From Chitinophagales bacterium (GTDB lineage: Bacteria > Bacteroidota > Bacteroidia > Chitinophagales > Chitinophagaceae): 64,000 nt of DNA. Shown here piece after piece: positions 8,694 through 17,552 of the stretch. The notes under the pieces were generated by a model. That model saw nothing but the letters and a program-made list of their open reading frames with translations, was not told the origin of the DNA and ran no database searches. Position numbers and translations under genes: made by a program. Location of the stretch: positions 174,989 through 238,988 of the forward strand of contig JACJXP010000003.1 in assembly GCA_020636575.1 (NCBI GenBank), given 5' to 3'. Within the stretch, counting starts at the first letter, position 1, and the number at the start of each line of letters is the position of its first letter.

Positions 8694-10667
8694 GTGAAAG
8701 TTTCGACTAGTAAAGTCACAGCCGCAGGATTACTTATCGCCTTAGGAATCATTTACGGAGACATTGGCACATCCCCGCTTTATGTTTTTAATGCTATTAT
8801 AAGTGGTCGTGAAGTATCTGAAGAACTGATCCTGGGAACCCTCTCCTGTATTATCTGGACCCTCACCCTTCAAACAACAATAAAGTATGTTATCCTGGTA
8901 CTTCGGGCCGATAACCGTGGTGAAGGTGGAACCTTTGCTTTGTATGCCCTTGTAAGAAGAAGAAAAAAATGGCTGGTTATCCCAGCCATGATAGGAGGCG
9001 CTTCCTTACTGGCCGATGGGATCATCACCCCACCGATCTCGATTACCTCCGCTATCGAAGGTTTGGGTGAACTGCCCTCACTTCATTATATGGAAACAAA
9101 CACGGTGGTACTGATCGTCCTGATCATTCTTGGCCTGTTTTTCTTCATGCAACAATTTGGCACCGCCTCTATCGGAAAAATGTTTGGGCCGGTAATGCTT
9201 GTATGGTTTACAATGCTCGCAGTTCTTGGGGTTATTCATGTTTTTGATGACCTGGCCATTTTCAGGGCACTCAACCCCTATTATGCTATACATTTCCTGG
9301 GTAATTACCCGGAAGGTTTTTGGCTGCTGGGTGCCGTATTCCTTTGTACTACCGGGGCCGAGGCTTTATATAGTGATCTTGGGCATTGTGGCCGTAGCAA
9401 TATCAGAAACTCATGGATATATGTGAAAACATGCCTCCTGCTAAATTACTTTGGCCAGGGAGCCTATTTATTATCACATCGAGGTGGGCTTGTGATAAGT
9501 AATGAAGTAAAAGAGAGTTTAGGTATCAACGCATTTTTCGACCTGATGCCCCAGTGGTTCATTATACCTGGAGTAATCATCGCCACCACTGCCGCTATTA
9601 TTGCAAGCCAGGCGATGGTATCGGGTGCATTTACGCTGATCAGTGAAGCCATGCGGCTGAACTTATGGCCAAAAGTGAAAATCCGCTACCCGTCGGAAGA
9701 AAAAGGACAACTATACATACCTGCCATAAACCTGTTGATGTTTGTAGGATGTGCCGGCATTGTGCTTTACTTCAGAAAGTCTTCAAATATGGAAGCCGCC
9801 TATGGCCTGGCGATAATTGTCACCATGCTTATGACAACCATGCTCTTTGCAAACTACCTTGTACTGCATAGGGTAAAATCTATATGGATCTATGTTTTCC
9901 TGGGAGCTTATTTATGTATTGAAACCGGATACCTGGTGGCATTGATGATCAAGTTTACCCATGGTGGTTATATAACGCTTATTATCGGTCTGCTCATGTT
10001 CATGGTAATGTACATTTGGTACAGGGCCCGAAAGATCAAGAATCGTTATGTGGAATTTGTACGTATGGAACACTATGTTCCCAAGATCCAGGAACTTAGT
10101 AACGATAAATCAGTTCCTAAATATGCCACACACCTGGTATATATGACCAGTGCCAACAACCCCAAAGAGATTGAACATAAGATCATTTATTCCATTCTCA
10201 ACAAAAAACCAAAAAGGGCTGATATATATTGGTTTGTGCATGTAGATACCATGGACGACCCTTACACCTGTGAATACAAGGTTGAACATATAATCCCTAA
10301 TGATATTATCAGGGTTGACTTCAGACTTGGGTTTAGAATGGAGCCACGTATCAACCTGATGTTCCGCAAAGTCGTTGAAGATCTTGTAGCGAATAAAGAA
10401 GTGAATATTATCAGCCGTTACGAAAGCCTTGCTGATGCAAATACAGTTGGAGACTTCCAGTTCATGGTAATGGAAAAATACCTTAGCCAGGATAATGAAC
10501 TGCCTTTCATTGAAAGAGTAATTATGAAGTTCCATTTCTGGCTCAAAGACCATAGTCTTTCAGAAGAGAAAGGATTTGGCCTTGACCTTGCCAACGTAAC
10601 TGTAGAAAAATTCCCATTAATTGTAGCGCCGGTAACCAATCTGAAACTCAAACGGGTGGAAGAATAG
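8694..10667 (+). CDS. kup: KUP-family potassium uptake transporter
   Basis: 657 residues, normal for Kup/Trk-D potassium:proton symporters. After a short cytoplasmic start comes the family signature IIYGDIGTSPLYVF in the first helix, about twelve membrane helices up to residue ~450, then a C-terminal cytoplasmic domain. GEGGTFALYALVRRR and DGIITPPISITSAIEG are further signatures. The start is GTG at 8694: an in-frame TAG lies two codons upstream (8688-8690) and no ATG fits, so GTG is forced. It imports potassium for turgor and pH homeostasis. The following hydrolase starts 62 bases later and may share the transcript. Confidence 0.95.
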   Translation: MKVSTSKVTAAGLLIALGIIYGDIGTSPLYVFNAIISGREVSEELILGTLSCIIWTLTLQTTIKYVILVLRADNRGEGGTFALYALVRRRKKWLVIPAMIGGASLLADGIITPPISITSAIEGLGELPSLHYMETNTVVLIVLIILGLFFFMQQFGTASIGKMFGPVMLVWFTMLAVLGVIHVFDDLAIFRALNPYYAIHFLGNYPEGFWLLGAVFLCTTGAEALYSDLGHCGRSNIRNSWIYVKTCLLLNYFGQGAYLLSHRGGLVISNEVKESLGINAFFDLMPQWFIIPGVIIATTAAIIASQAMVSGAFTLISEAMRLNLWPKVKIRYPSEEKGQLYIPAINLLMFVGCAGIVLYFRKSSNMEAAYGLAIIVTMLMTTMLFANYLVLHRVKSIWIYVFLGAYLCIETGYLVALMIKFTHGGYITLIIGLLMFMVMYIWYRARKIKNRYVEFVRMEHYVPKIQELSNDKSVPKYATHLVYMTSANNPKEIEHKIIYSILNKKPKRADIYWFVHVDTMDDPYTCEYKVEHIIPNDIIRVDFRLGFRMEPRINLMFRKVVEDLVANKEVNIISRYESLADANTVGDFQFMVMEKYLSQDNELPFIERVIMKFHFWLKDHSLSEEKGFGLDLANVTVEKFPLIVAPVTNLKLKRVEE

Positions 10668-10729
10668 TTCAGGTGAGATTATTTTATCTTTTATCTCATC
10701 ATAGCTTAACTTTCATTTAAAATTCAGGA

Positions 10730-11518
10730 TTGTCTCCTATTATTTGGTATATCATAGCCGGCATCGCATTTTTATCGGTGGTTGCTTACCTGATCCAGGA
10801 TAAACTGATCTTTAAACCTGAGAAGCTAAAACAAGACTTTAAATTCAGGTATGATGCTCCCTTTAGAGAATACTTCTTTGATATCGAACCGGGGGTACGC
10901 ATCAATGCCCTTCATTTTTTCAGGAACGAAGCCAAAGGGCTGATCCTTTATTTTCATGGAAATACACGAAGTATTAAGGGCTGGGCCCGGTATGCCAAAG
11001 ATTTTTACCGGTATGATTATGATGTAGTCCTGGTTGATTACAGGGGGTTCGGAAAAAGTACAGGTAAAAGAAGTGAAAAGGAAATGTTGCATGACATGCA
11101 GGTCATCTATGAAAAACTTAAGGTAGAATACCCGGAAGATCATTTGATCGTATACGGCCGGAGCATAGGAAGTGGTTTTGCCACCAAAATTGCTTCTGAC
11201 AATAATCCACGATACTTAATCCTGGATGCACCTTATTTCAATTTTCTTCGTGTTATAGAAAGATTCCTCCCTATTTTGCCTGTCCGGTTTGTACTTAGGT
11301 ATCATTTACGTACAGACAAATGGTTGCCCAAAGTAAAGTGTCATACTTACATCATTCATGGTACCCGGGACTGGCTTATTCCCATCAGGCACAGTGAATC
11401 CCTGCAAAAGATCAACCCTTCAAAGATCACCCTGATCCGCATAGAAGGTGGAGGACATAATAACCTGCCCTCTTTCGATGAATATCACAATTTTATAAGA
11501 GATATTCTTAAGTACTAA
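10730..11518 (+). CDS. Membrane-anchored alpha/beta hydrolase (copy 1)
   Basis: 262 residues. One N-terminal membrane helix (about 4-21) is followed by an alpha/beta-hydrolase domain like the ABHD12/13-BEM46 group. The oxyanion-hole segment is LYFHGNTR, the nucleophile is Ser145 in YGRSIGSG, the acid is Asp in HGTRDW and the base is His in GGGHNN. It is probably a lipid or peptide-ester hydrolase facing the periplasm or cytoplasm near the membrane; the substrate is unknown. The start is TTG at 10730: an in-frame TAA lies at 10718-10720 and no ATG is available before the conserved helix. A paralogue lies at 12834-13640, with only a lipoprotein gene between them. Confidence 0.85.
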   Translation: MSPIIWYIIAGIAFLSVVAYLIQDKLIFKPEKLKQDFKFRYDAPFREYFFDIEPGVRINALHFFRNEAKGLILYFHGNTRSIKGWARYAKDFYRYDYDVVLVDYRGFGKSTGKRSEKEMLHDMQVIYEKLKVEYPEDHLIVYGRSIGSGFATKIASDNNPRYLILDAPYFNFLRVIERFLPILPVRFVLRYHLRTDKWLPKVKCHTYIIHGTRDWLIPIRHSESLQKINPSKITLIRIEGGGHNNLPSFDEYHNFIRDILKY

Positions 11519-11556
11519 GGCTGCATAGTTGTTAATTAAAGCCTAATTCATATTCT

Positions 11557-11606
11557 CCTCCTTAACATGGATTATTATTTGAATTCCAAGAGAAAAAGGA
11601 GGTGAT
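11557..11606 (+). promoter_or_regulatory. Extended Shine-Dalgarno with upstream anti-SD-like segment
   Basis: AAGGAGGTGAT (11596-11606) is an 11-base perfect complement of the 16S rRNA tail and abuts the ATG at 11607. CCTCCTT at 11557-11563 can pair with its AAGGAGG core (7 bp, 32-base loop) and so hide it. Such a full SD is rare in Bacteroidota. Confidence 0.55.
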
Positions 11607-12755
11607 ATGAAACTGAAACTCTACACTATTATTTTCTTAGGATTCGGAACAATTCTGTTATCCTGTGCAAGTGCAAAAAAGCTATATGAAAAAGGCAACT
11701 ATGATGAGGCCGTAGAAAAAGCAGCTAAAAAGTTGCAAAAAGACCCGCATGATGTAAAACTGCAGGACCTTATCCTTGATGCTTATGCGTTTGCAGTGAA
11801 AGATCATGAGGACCGTATTCAAAACTATTCCCTCAGCAATAATGAATTGAAATGGGAGTGGATGTATCATGAATATGCTGATCTCCAGAAGTTATACGAC
11901 GCCATTTTTAATGCCCCTGACGTATTTGACCTGGTAAAACCGATTGATTATTCTTCTCATATTATAGTAAACAGGGAAAAAGCGGCTGCGGTAAGGTTTG
12001 ACCGTGGTATTGCTTTTATGCAGCATTATGATAAGGAAAGTTACAGAAATGCTTACCGTGAATTCAAATATGCATTACAACTGGATCCGGGCAAAGTAGA
12101 AGCAGCACAAATGAAAGAAGAAGCATACGAATATGCAGTAACCAACATTGCATTAATACCTCTTCAACCATATAATAATTTTGCTTTTAGCTCCTTTAAC
12201 TCCGGATATGATGATATGGATCAAAGAATGATCAGGAATCTGCAATATAATTCTGGTAACGAATTTGTCAGATTCTATTCCATGTCAGAAGCCAGAAATC
12301 TGAATATCAGGATCGATATGGTAGCCAATATGCGTATTACTTCAATGGATATTGGACGCAACCGTGAAACTAATAGTATTCGAAAAGTTTCAAAAGAAGT
12401 GGTTATCAAAGAAACTGTGATAAAACCAGATTCTGTGGTTAAAAAATATGGGAAAGTGCATGCGGATGTGATCACCACCACAAGGACATTTTATTCCGAT
12501 GCATCACTTCAACTTAATTTTCTTGATGATAACGGCAGATTACTCTGGTCTGAACAATTTCCTGCTGAACATCGCTGGTCAACCCAATTTAGCAGTTTCA
12601 GAGGTGATGAAAGAGCATTAAATGATGCGGACCTGGCATTAATAAATAAAAGGAAAGAATTTCCACCATCACAAAATGAAATAACACAGATATTGCTGGA
12701 CAGGATGTATAATAACGTTGCCAGCCGGCTAAGAAATTATGCTTCGAGATACTAA
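11607..12755 (+). CDS. Outer-membrane-type lipoprotein with helical repeat start
   Basis: 382 residues. A lipoprotein signal peptide ends in the lipobox LLSC (Cys at about 20), so it should be lipidated and exported. The first 180 residues read like TPR-type helices (KLYEKGNYDEAVEKAAKKLQ and REFKYALQLDPGKVEAAQMK). The second half is beta-rich with the repeated REVVIKETVI/HADVITTTRTFY style. The product is unknown; a structural or assembly role at the outer membrane is an inference. It has an unusually perfect Shine-Dalgarno and is followed by a strong terminator. It lies between two paralogous hydrolases. Confidence 0.8.
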   Translation: MKLKLYTIIFLGFGTILLSCASAKKLYEKGNYDEAVEKAAKKLQKDPHDVKLQDLILDAYAFAVKDHEDRIQNYSLSNNELKWEWMYHEYADLQKLYDAIFNAPDVFDLVKPIDYSSHIIVNREKAAAVRFDRGIAFMQHYDKESYRNAYREFKYALQLDPGKVEAAQMKEEAYEYAVTNIALIPLQPYNNFAFSSFNSGYDDMDQRMIRNLQYNSGNEFVRFYSMSEARNLNIRIDMVANMRITSMDIGRNRETNSIRKVSKEVVIKETVIKPDSVVKKYGKVHADVITTTRTFYSDASLQLNFLDDNGRLLWSEQFPAEHRWSTQFSSFRGDERALNDADLALINKRKEFPPSQNEITQILLDRMYNNVASRLRNYASRY

Positions 12756-12764
12756 TACCTTAAT

Positions 12765-12798
12765 AAAAAGGACTTGAACTAAACTCAAGTCCTTTTTT
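12765..12798 (+). terminator. Intrinsic terminator after the lipoprotein gene
   Basis: AAAAAGGACTTGA, loop ACTAAAC, TCAAGTCC then six T: a 13-bp perfect stem just after the lipoprotein stop. It probably separates the next hydrolase gene into its own transcript. Confidence 0.9.
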
Positions 12799-12833
12799 CT
12801 TTTCATCTTTGCCCTTCTTCTACCAGGTTTTTT

Positions 12834-13640
12834 ATGCAAAAAAGATTTATTAAAGGAATTAAGATCCTTATAACTATTTACCTGCTGGGCGGAATGGCGC
12901 TTTACTTTCTACAGGATTATATACTTTTTCATCCTATATCTCTTAAACGAAATCTACGGTTCGACTTTAGTGAGCCGCATACAGATATTACAATTCCGGT
13001 CAATGACAAAGACACTATCAGCCTGGTTGATTTTCATCCAAAAGGAAAAGAAAATAAAGGAGTTGTGCTATACTTTCATGGGAACAAAAAAAATATTTCC
13101 TGGTACACAAAATACATCCCCTATTTTACCAGGCATGGCTACCAGGTACTAATGATTGACTATCCCGGGTTTGGTAAAAGCCGTGGAAAACTTACTGAAG
13201 AAAAACTATATAACTGGGCGCTACAGGTATACAAAGTGGCACATAAACGTTTTTCAGCAGACAGTATTATCATCTATGGAAAAAGTATGGGAACAGGAAT
13301 TGCAGCTCAATTAGCATCCATCCGTGATTGTAAACGATTAATACTGGAAACACCTTATTATGATTTCCCTTCGGTAGTAAGCCATTATCTGCCTTTTTAC
13401 CCTGTAAAATGGATGCTGCACTACCAGCTACCCACATCCGATTATATTCAGCTGGTATCCGCACCAATTACTATTTTTCATGGAACCAAAGACTGGGTAG
13501 TATCATACAGAAATACGCTGCGGCTTGAGAAATATTTAAAACCCGGGGATGAGGTTATCACAATCCCAAAAGGTCATCATAACAATCTATACAAATACGA
13601 TCTAACCGTAAACAAGCTTGATTCGATATTATCACTTTGA
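12834..13640 (+). CDS. Membrane-anchored alpha/beta hydrolase (copy 2)
   Basis: 268 residues, clearly paralogous to the protein at 10730-11518. It has the same layout of one N-terminal helix (about 8-27) then an alpha/beta-hydrolase fold. Nucleophile Ser151 is in YGKSMGTG, the oxyanion region is LYFHGNKK, the acid is in HGTKDW and the His in GHHNN. The start ATG is well placed and the -7-like CATCTTTG upstream (one mismatch) may serve as its promoter. The substrate is unknown. The stop codon is directly followed by the stop codon of the convergent LD-carboxypeptidase with no spacer. Confidence 0.85.
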   Translation: MQKRFIKGIKILITIYLLGGMALYFLQDYILFHPISLKRNLRFDFSEPHTDITIPVNDKDTISLVDFHPKGKENKGVVLYFHGNKKNISWYTKYIPYFTRHGYQVLMIDYPGFGKSRGKLTEEKLYNWALQVYKVAHKRFSADSIIIYGKSMGTGIAAQLASIRDCKRLILETPYYDFPSVVSHYLPFYPVKWMLHYQLPTSDYIQLVSAPITIFHGTKDWVVSYRNTLRLEKYLKPGDEVITIPKGHHNNLYKYDLTVNKLDSILSL

Positions 13641-14549
13641 TCAGTCTTCCAGCACTACCCTGTTCTTTGAAACAACAAGTTTATACCCCACCCCTATTTT
13701 TAAAGCATAGTTCTTATCAGTATGGCTTACCGGAAATCCAAAGCACACCGGATAATCATACTCTTTAACAATGTCCCGGAGAATCTCTTCTGTAGTTTTT
13801 CCAAAGGGTCTTTCGCTATCTTTTGTATCCGAAAACAAACCGAATATAAGGCCTGCCAGTTTGGAGAGTTTACCGCTTCTTTTCAACTGGTGCATCATCC
13901 TGTCAATATTATACTTATACTCCCCTACATCTTCTATAAATAATATCTTCCCTTTGGTTTTAATATCCGAATCTGTTCCTACAAGATGGGCTAACAGTGC
14001 CAGGTTTCCTCCAACCAACTCACCAATCGCTGTTCCTTTTTTATTAAAGGAATGTGGCTCACATATATACTTTGACTTGCCTCCCGTCAACACATTTTTT
14101 AAAGAGAGAACATACTCATTCTTATATCCTTCTTCATTAAATGCCCCTGCCATTGGAGAGTGAAGAGTAGATATGTAATAGTTTGAATAAATGTGTGAAT
14201 GCAAAACTGTAATGTCGCTATATCCAATTATCCATTTCGGTCTTTTCCTATACTTTTTAAAATTCAGCTGTTCAATTATTCTGCCTGTTCCATATCCGCC
14301 ACGGGCACATAATATTGCTTTTACTTCATCATCGTCCATCATCTTCTGCAGATCAGAAAGCCGTTCTTTATCTGTTCCGGAAAAATAAGTTTTGGAATGG
14401 CCGCCGACTGTCTTTCCAACTTTTACTTTAAATCCCCACTCAATAAGCGTTTCAATACATTGCTGTACCTTTTCTATGGGCATATAACCTGCCGGACAAA
14501 CAATACCGATCAAATCCCCGTTTACGAGGTATGGAGGTGTTTTTATCAT
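13641..14549 (-). CDS. LD-carboxypeptidase (peptidase S66 family)
   Basis: 302 residues, the normal length of S66 peptidases (LdcA/MccF group). LdcA-type enzymes remove the terminal D-alanine from tetrapeptide stems during murein recycling; MccF-type enzymes cleave microcin-like acyl-nucleotides. The N-terminal lobe holds ARGGYGTGR and the nucleophile Ser111 in GYSDIT. The C-terminal lobe has the expected Glu (FIEDVGE) and His (PVSHTDKN) of the Ser-Glu-His triad. No signal peptide is visible, so it is cytoplasmic, which fits recycling. I cannot separate LdcA from MccF function by sequence reading alone. Confidence 0.9.
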   Translation of the reverse strand: MIKTPPYLVNGDLIGIVCPAGYMPIEKVQQCIETLIEWGFKVKVGKTVGGHSKTYFSGTDKERLSDLQKMMDDDEVKAILCARGGYGTGRIIEQLNFKKYRKRPKWIIGYSDITVLHSHIYSNYYISTLHSPMAGAFNEEGYKNEYVLSLKNVLTGGKSKYICEPHSFNKKGTAIGELVGGNLALLAHLVGTDSDIKTKGKILFIEDVGEYKYNIDRMMHQLKRSGKLSKLAGLIFGLFSDTKDSERPFGKTTEEILRDIVKEYDYPVCFGFPVSHTDKNYALKIGVGYKLVVSKNRVVLED

Positions 14550-14661
14550 ATTTCAACTATGTAATTGATGCAAGATCAACTGATACTTATCAATAAAAAT
14601 TTAAACAAAAGTCAGTCATTAAAAGGTATATTCAATATATTTTTCGCTGAAAAAAATATGT

Positions 14662-16302
14662 ATGGAACAACATCAAATAAAACCAATTGGTGAATTAGCC
14701 ACTGAAGCAGGAATTGACGCAGATGATCTGATCACCTTTGGAAAATACAAAGCCAAAATAAACTGTGACAATCTTGACGAAAAAAGAATACACAATAGCA
14801 AACTCATATTAATTACTTCAATAACACCTACCAAAGCCGGAAATGGCAAAACAACAACATCTATTGGTCTGGCAGATGGGCTAAATCGCATAGGCAAAAA
14901 AGCTATTCTTGCATTACGGGAACCTTCCCTGGGACCCTGTTTTGGAATGAAGGGAGGCGCCACCGGAGGCGGCAGATCAACCTTACATCCTTCTGCAGAT
15001 ATCAATCTTCATTTTAATGGAGATTTTCACATGATCAGCGCAGCGAACAATATGCTTGCTGCATTATTAGATAATTACAATTTCCATAAGCAAGGTTCAC
15101 CTGAGGAAATGAAAGATGTTTACTGGAGACGGGTACTTGATGTAAATGATAGATCGTTGAGATTCATCATAACCGGTTTACATGGTGAAAAAAATGGCCT
15201 GCCTGCTGAAACTGGTTTCGATATCACCCCGGCATCTGAACTAATGGCAGTACTTTGCCTTTCGCACAACCTTGAAGAACTGAGAGAAAGAATCGATTCT
15301 GTTTTACTTGGGTTTACCGCTAATGACAAACCATTCACCACAAAGGGTCTCGGAGTAAGCGGGGCCATTACTGCGTTATTAAAAGATGCATTACTACCCA
15401 ACCTGGTTCAGACAGCAGAAGGCAATCCTGCCATTCTTCACGGCGGTCCTTTTGCGAACATAGCACACGGATGTAATTCTATACTGGCCACCAAAACAGC
15501 CATGCATTATGGAGATTATGTATTGACTGAAGCTGGCTTTGGAAGTGATCTGGGTGCTGAAAAATTCTTCAATATCAAATGCAGAAAATCAGGAATAGTT
15601 CCGGCATTGAGTATCCTTGTTGTAACTACTCAATCCATAAAACTACACGGAGAGGTACCCGTAAAAAATATTAAACTTCCTGATCAGGGTGGATTGCTAA
15701 AAGGAATGAGAAATGTTGAAAAGCATATTAATATACTTCAATCATTTGGTCAAAAGGTAATGGTCGTATTGAACCAGTTTGATTTTGACACGAAAGAAGA
15801 AACGGATCTTATTGCAAACTGGTGTAAGGATAATAAAATTGTTTTTGCGGTCAACAGTGCCTATAATCAGGGAGGAGAAGGTTGTATAGATGCTGCAAAA
15901 AAAATTGTGGAACTGACTGCTGAACCAGCAAATGACATTCAATTCACTTATGACCTTAATGATAGCGTTGATGAAAAGATCAGGAAAGTAGTAAGAACTA
16001 TCTATGGCGGAGACGATATAATCCTTGAGAAAAAAGCCCGCAGGCAACTAAAAAGAATAAATGAACTCGGGTACGACAAACTGCCTGTTTGTATTGCAAA
16101 AACCCAATACTCGTTTACAGATGTTCCCGAGCATGTACATAAATACAATGGCTTTATTATATCAGTAGATGAACTGATCGTTAATGCAGGTGCCGGGTTT
16201 ATAGTTGCAGTTTGCGGGGATATGATGCGTATGCCAGGCTTGCCCACAGTACCTGCTGCCAACTCGATTGATATTGTTAATGGTGAAATAACCGGGGTAT
16301 AG
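14662..16302 (+). CDS. fhs: Formate-tetrahydrofolate ligase
   Basis: 546 residues, typical for the enzyme that makes 10-formyl-tetrahydrofolate from formate, THF and ATP. The P-loop is TPTKAGNGKTTTSIGL (about residues 54-69), followed by REPSLGPCFGMKGGATGGG, which contacts formyl phosphate and THF. The HGGPFANIAHGCNS and TEAGFGSDLGAEKF stretches are family signatures. All core elements are present. It feeds C1 units to purine synthesis, which also uses PurQ elsewhere in the window. It is a single gene, convergent with the exported protein downstream (2-base gap). Confidence 0.96.
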   Translation: MEQHQIKPIGELATEAGIDADDLITFGKYKAKINCDNLDEKRIHNSKLILITSITPTKAGNGKTTTSIGLADGLNRIGKKAILALREPSLGPCFGMKGGATGGGRSTLHPSADINLHFNGDFHMISAANNMLAALLDNYNFHKQGSPEEMKDVYWRRVLDVNDRSLRFIITGLHGEKNGLPAETGFDITPASELMAVLCLSHNLEELRERIDSVLLGFTANDKPFTTKGLGVSGAITALLKDALLPNLVQTAEGNPAILHGGPFANIAHGCNSILATKTAMHYGDYVLTEAGFGSDLGAEKFFNIKCRKSGIVPALSILVVTTQSIKLHGEVPVKNIKLPDQGGLLKGMRNVEKHINILQSFGQKVMVVLNQFDFDTKEETDLIANWCKDNKIVFAVNSAYNQGGEGCIDAAKKIVELTAEPANDIQFTYDLNDSVDEKIRKVVRTIYGGDDIILEKKARRQLKRINELGYDKLPVCIAKTQYSFTDVPEHVHKYNGFIISVDELIVNAGAGFIVAVCGDMMRMPGLPTVPAANSIDIVNGEITGV

Positions 16303-16304
16303 CT

Positions 16305-17453
16305 TCATTGCTGTCCATCCGGAACAAGCTTTCGCCTTTTTTCCTCTTCAGAAATTAGCTTAAGAAGATTATTGTCAATATAATATTCTACGAGATGTTC
16401 TGGTTTAATGGCAGGGTCAGGTAAATACCAGTTAAACTTTTGAAAAATCTTTTTCAAATTAATATCCATGAAATCATATCCCATCCTGGCATAATTGAGA
16501 TTACGATATAGTCTGAGTTCCTGATCTGATAGATTTTTTATGAGTTCTGCTTTATCATCAGCCCATACTATTTCGGGCAAGCCGGAAAATTCATTTTTTA
16601 CATTCCCATTAGACCAGAGACTGATCTCATTATGCAATTGAAAAATATTAACTGAAAGATCTTTTAGGGGCTTAAAATTCTTTACCCGCAGTTGCAGTTT
16701 ACCTTTTCTCATAAACACCATTCTTAAATTAGCACCACCATTTTCATCTGCATAAGGGTTAAAATTTATCTTGGGACTAACACGGCCAATACCAGCAATT
16801 GTCCAATTCGCAGACTGTATTCCAAAAGCATCCGGAACAGAAAAATAGCTGTCATCTCCCATATTAATATTCAATTCAAAATCTCCGATATTTCCTCCTG
16901 CCCAACCAGTGCCGGTAGTAAGGCGATAATCAAAGTCGTTTTTTACTTCAACAGATGAGCCACCCCGGTACAAATAACTATGCCTGATCACATTTAAACC
17001 TTTTTTAAATCTGATGGTGAAATAATAAACAAAATCATACCCATTTGCCAGTTTTGAGTCAACCTTAAAACCAGTTTGCTCCATTCGCATAATTTTAAAG
17101 GTCAAAAGCCGATCTCCATTCATGATCATAAAATCCTTTACTTGTGGATGTGCCATTTCAGCATCGCCGGCATCCCCTTCCGCCGGAGGTGTTACAAAAC
17201 CTACAATGAGCTCCTTTTCTTCTCCGGGATTAAAAAACTCAAAATAGATATCTACCTGCATCCACTCTCCCCTTCTTTCCAGGTTCAGGATCTCTTTCCG
17301 CATTTGAATAGTAGTTTCTTTTATAGGGATCAATGTATTACCTGCAGCATAAAATACCCCGTCATTAGCTTTCAGGTGCAGGAAAAGAGAAGTGAAAGTC
17401 GCAAGAAAAAAAATGCGGATCATAAAAAATGATTTACAGATAAAGTTATCCAA
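16305..17453 (-). CDS. Exported DUF4424-like protein with C-terminal YARHG-like domain
   Basis: 382 residues from the longest start; a better start is the internal Met at 17423, giving the signal peptide MIRIFFLATFTSLFLHLKA. The mature N-terminal part (GVFYAAGNTLIPIKET, YFEFFNPGEEKELIVGF) resembles DUF4424, an extracellular beta-rich domain. Residues about 310-375 look like a YARHG domain (LRLYRNLNYARMGYDF ... FNWYLPD), but the signature His is Met here. Periplasmic or surface location is likely; the function is unknown. It is convergent with fhs and divergent from metG. Confidence 0.7.
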   Translation of the reverse strand: MDNFICKSFFMIRIFFLATFTSLFLHLKANDGVFYAAGNTLIPIKETTIQMRKEILNLERRGEWMQVDIYFEFFNPGEEKELIVGFVTPPAEGDAGDAEMAHPQVKDFMIMNGDRLLTFKIMRMEQTGFKVDSKLANGYDFVYYFTIRFKKGLNVIRHSYLYRGGSSVEVKNDFDYRLTTGTGWAGGNIGDFELNINMGDDSYFSVPDAFGIQSANWTIAGIGRVSPKINFNPYADENGGANLRMVFMRKGKLQLRVKNFKPLKDLSVNIFQLHNEISLWSNGNVKNEFSGLPEIVWADDKAELIKNLSDQELRLYRNLNYARMGYDFMDINLKKIFQKFNWYLPDPAIKPEHLVEYYIDNNLLKLISEEEKRRKLVPDGQQ

Positions 17454-17461
17454 ATCATGCT

Positions 17462-17493
17462 TTTGGGCAATGATGGCTATTACGGTATTTTTG
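17462..17493 (+). promoter_or_regulatory. Promoter of metG
   Basis: TTTG (17462-17465), 20 bases, TATTTTTG (17486-17493): the best full match to the Bacteroidota consensus in the window. The transcript would start near 17500, about 50 bases before the ATG. Confidence 0.7.
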
Positions 17494-17552
17494 CCTTCTT
17501 TTAGATGCCTAGCTCATAAACTAAAACCCGGACCCTAATCGAATAAGACTAT

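Noticed and set aside
10110..10553. 147-codon minus-strand open frame in kup
   Set aside because: It is antisense to the C-terminal domain of kup; no independent support.
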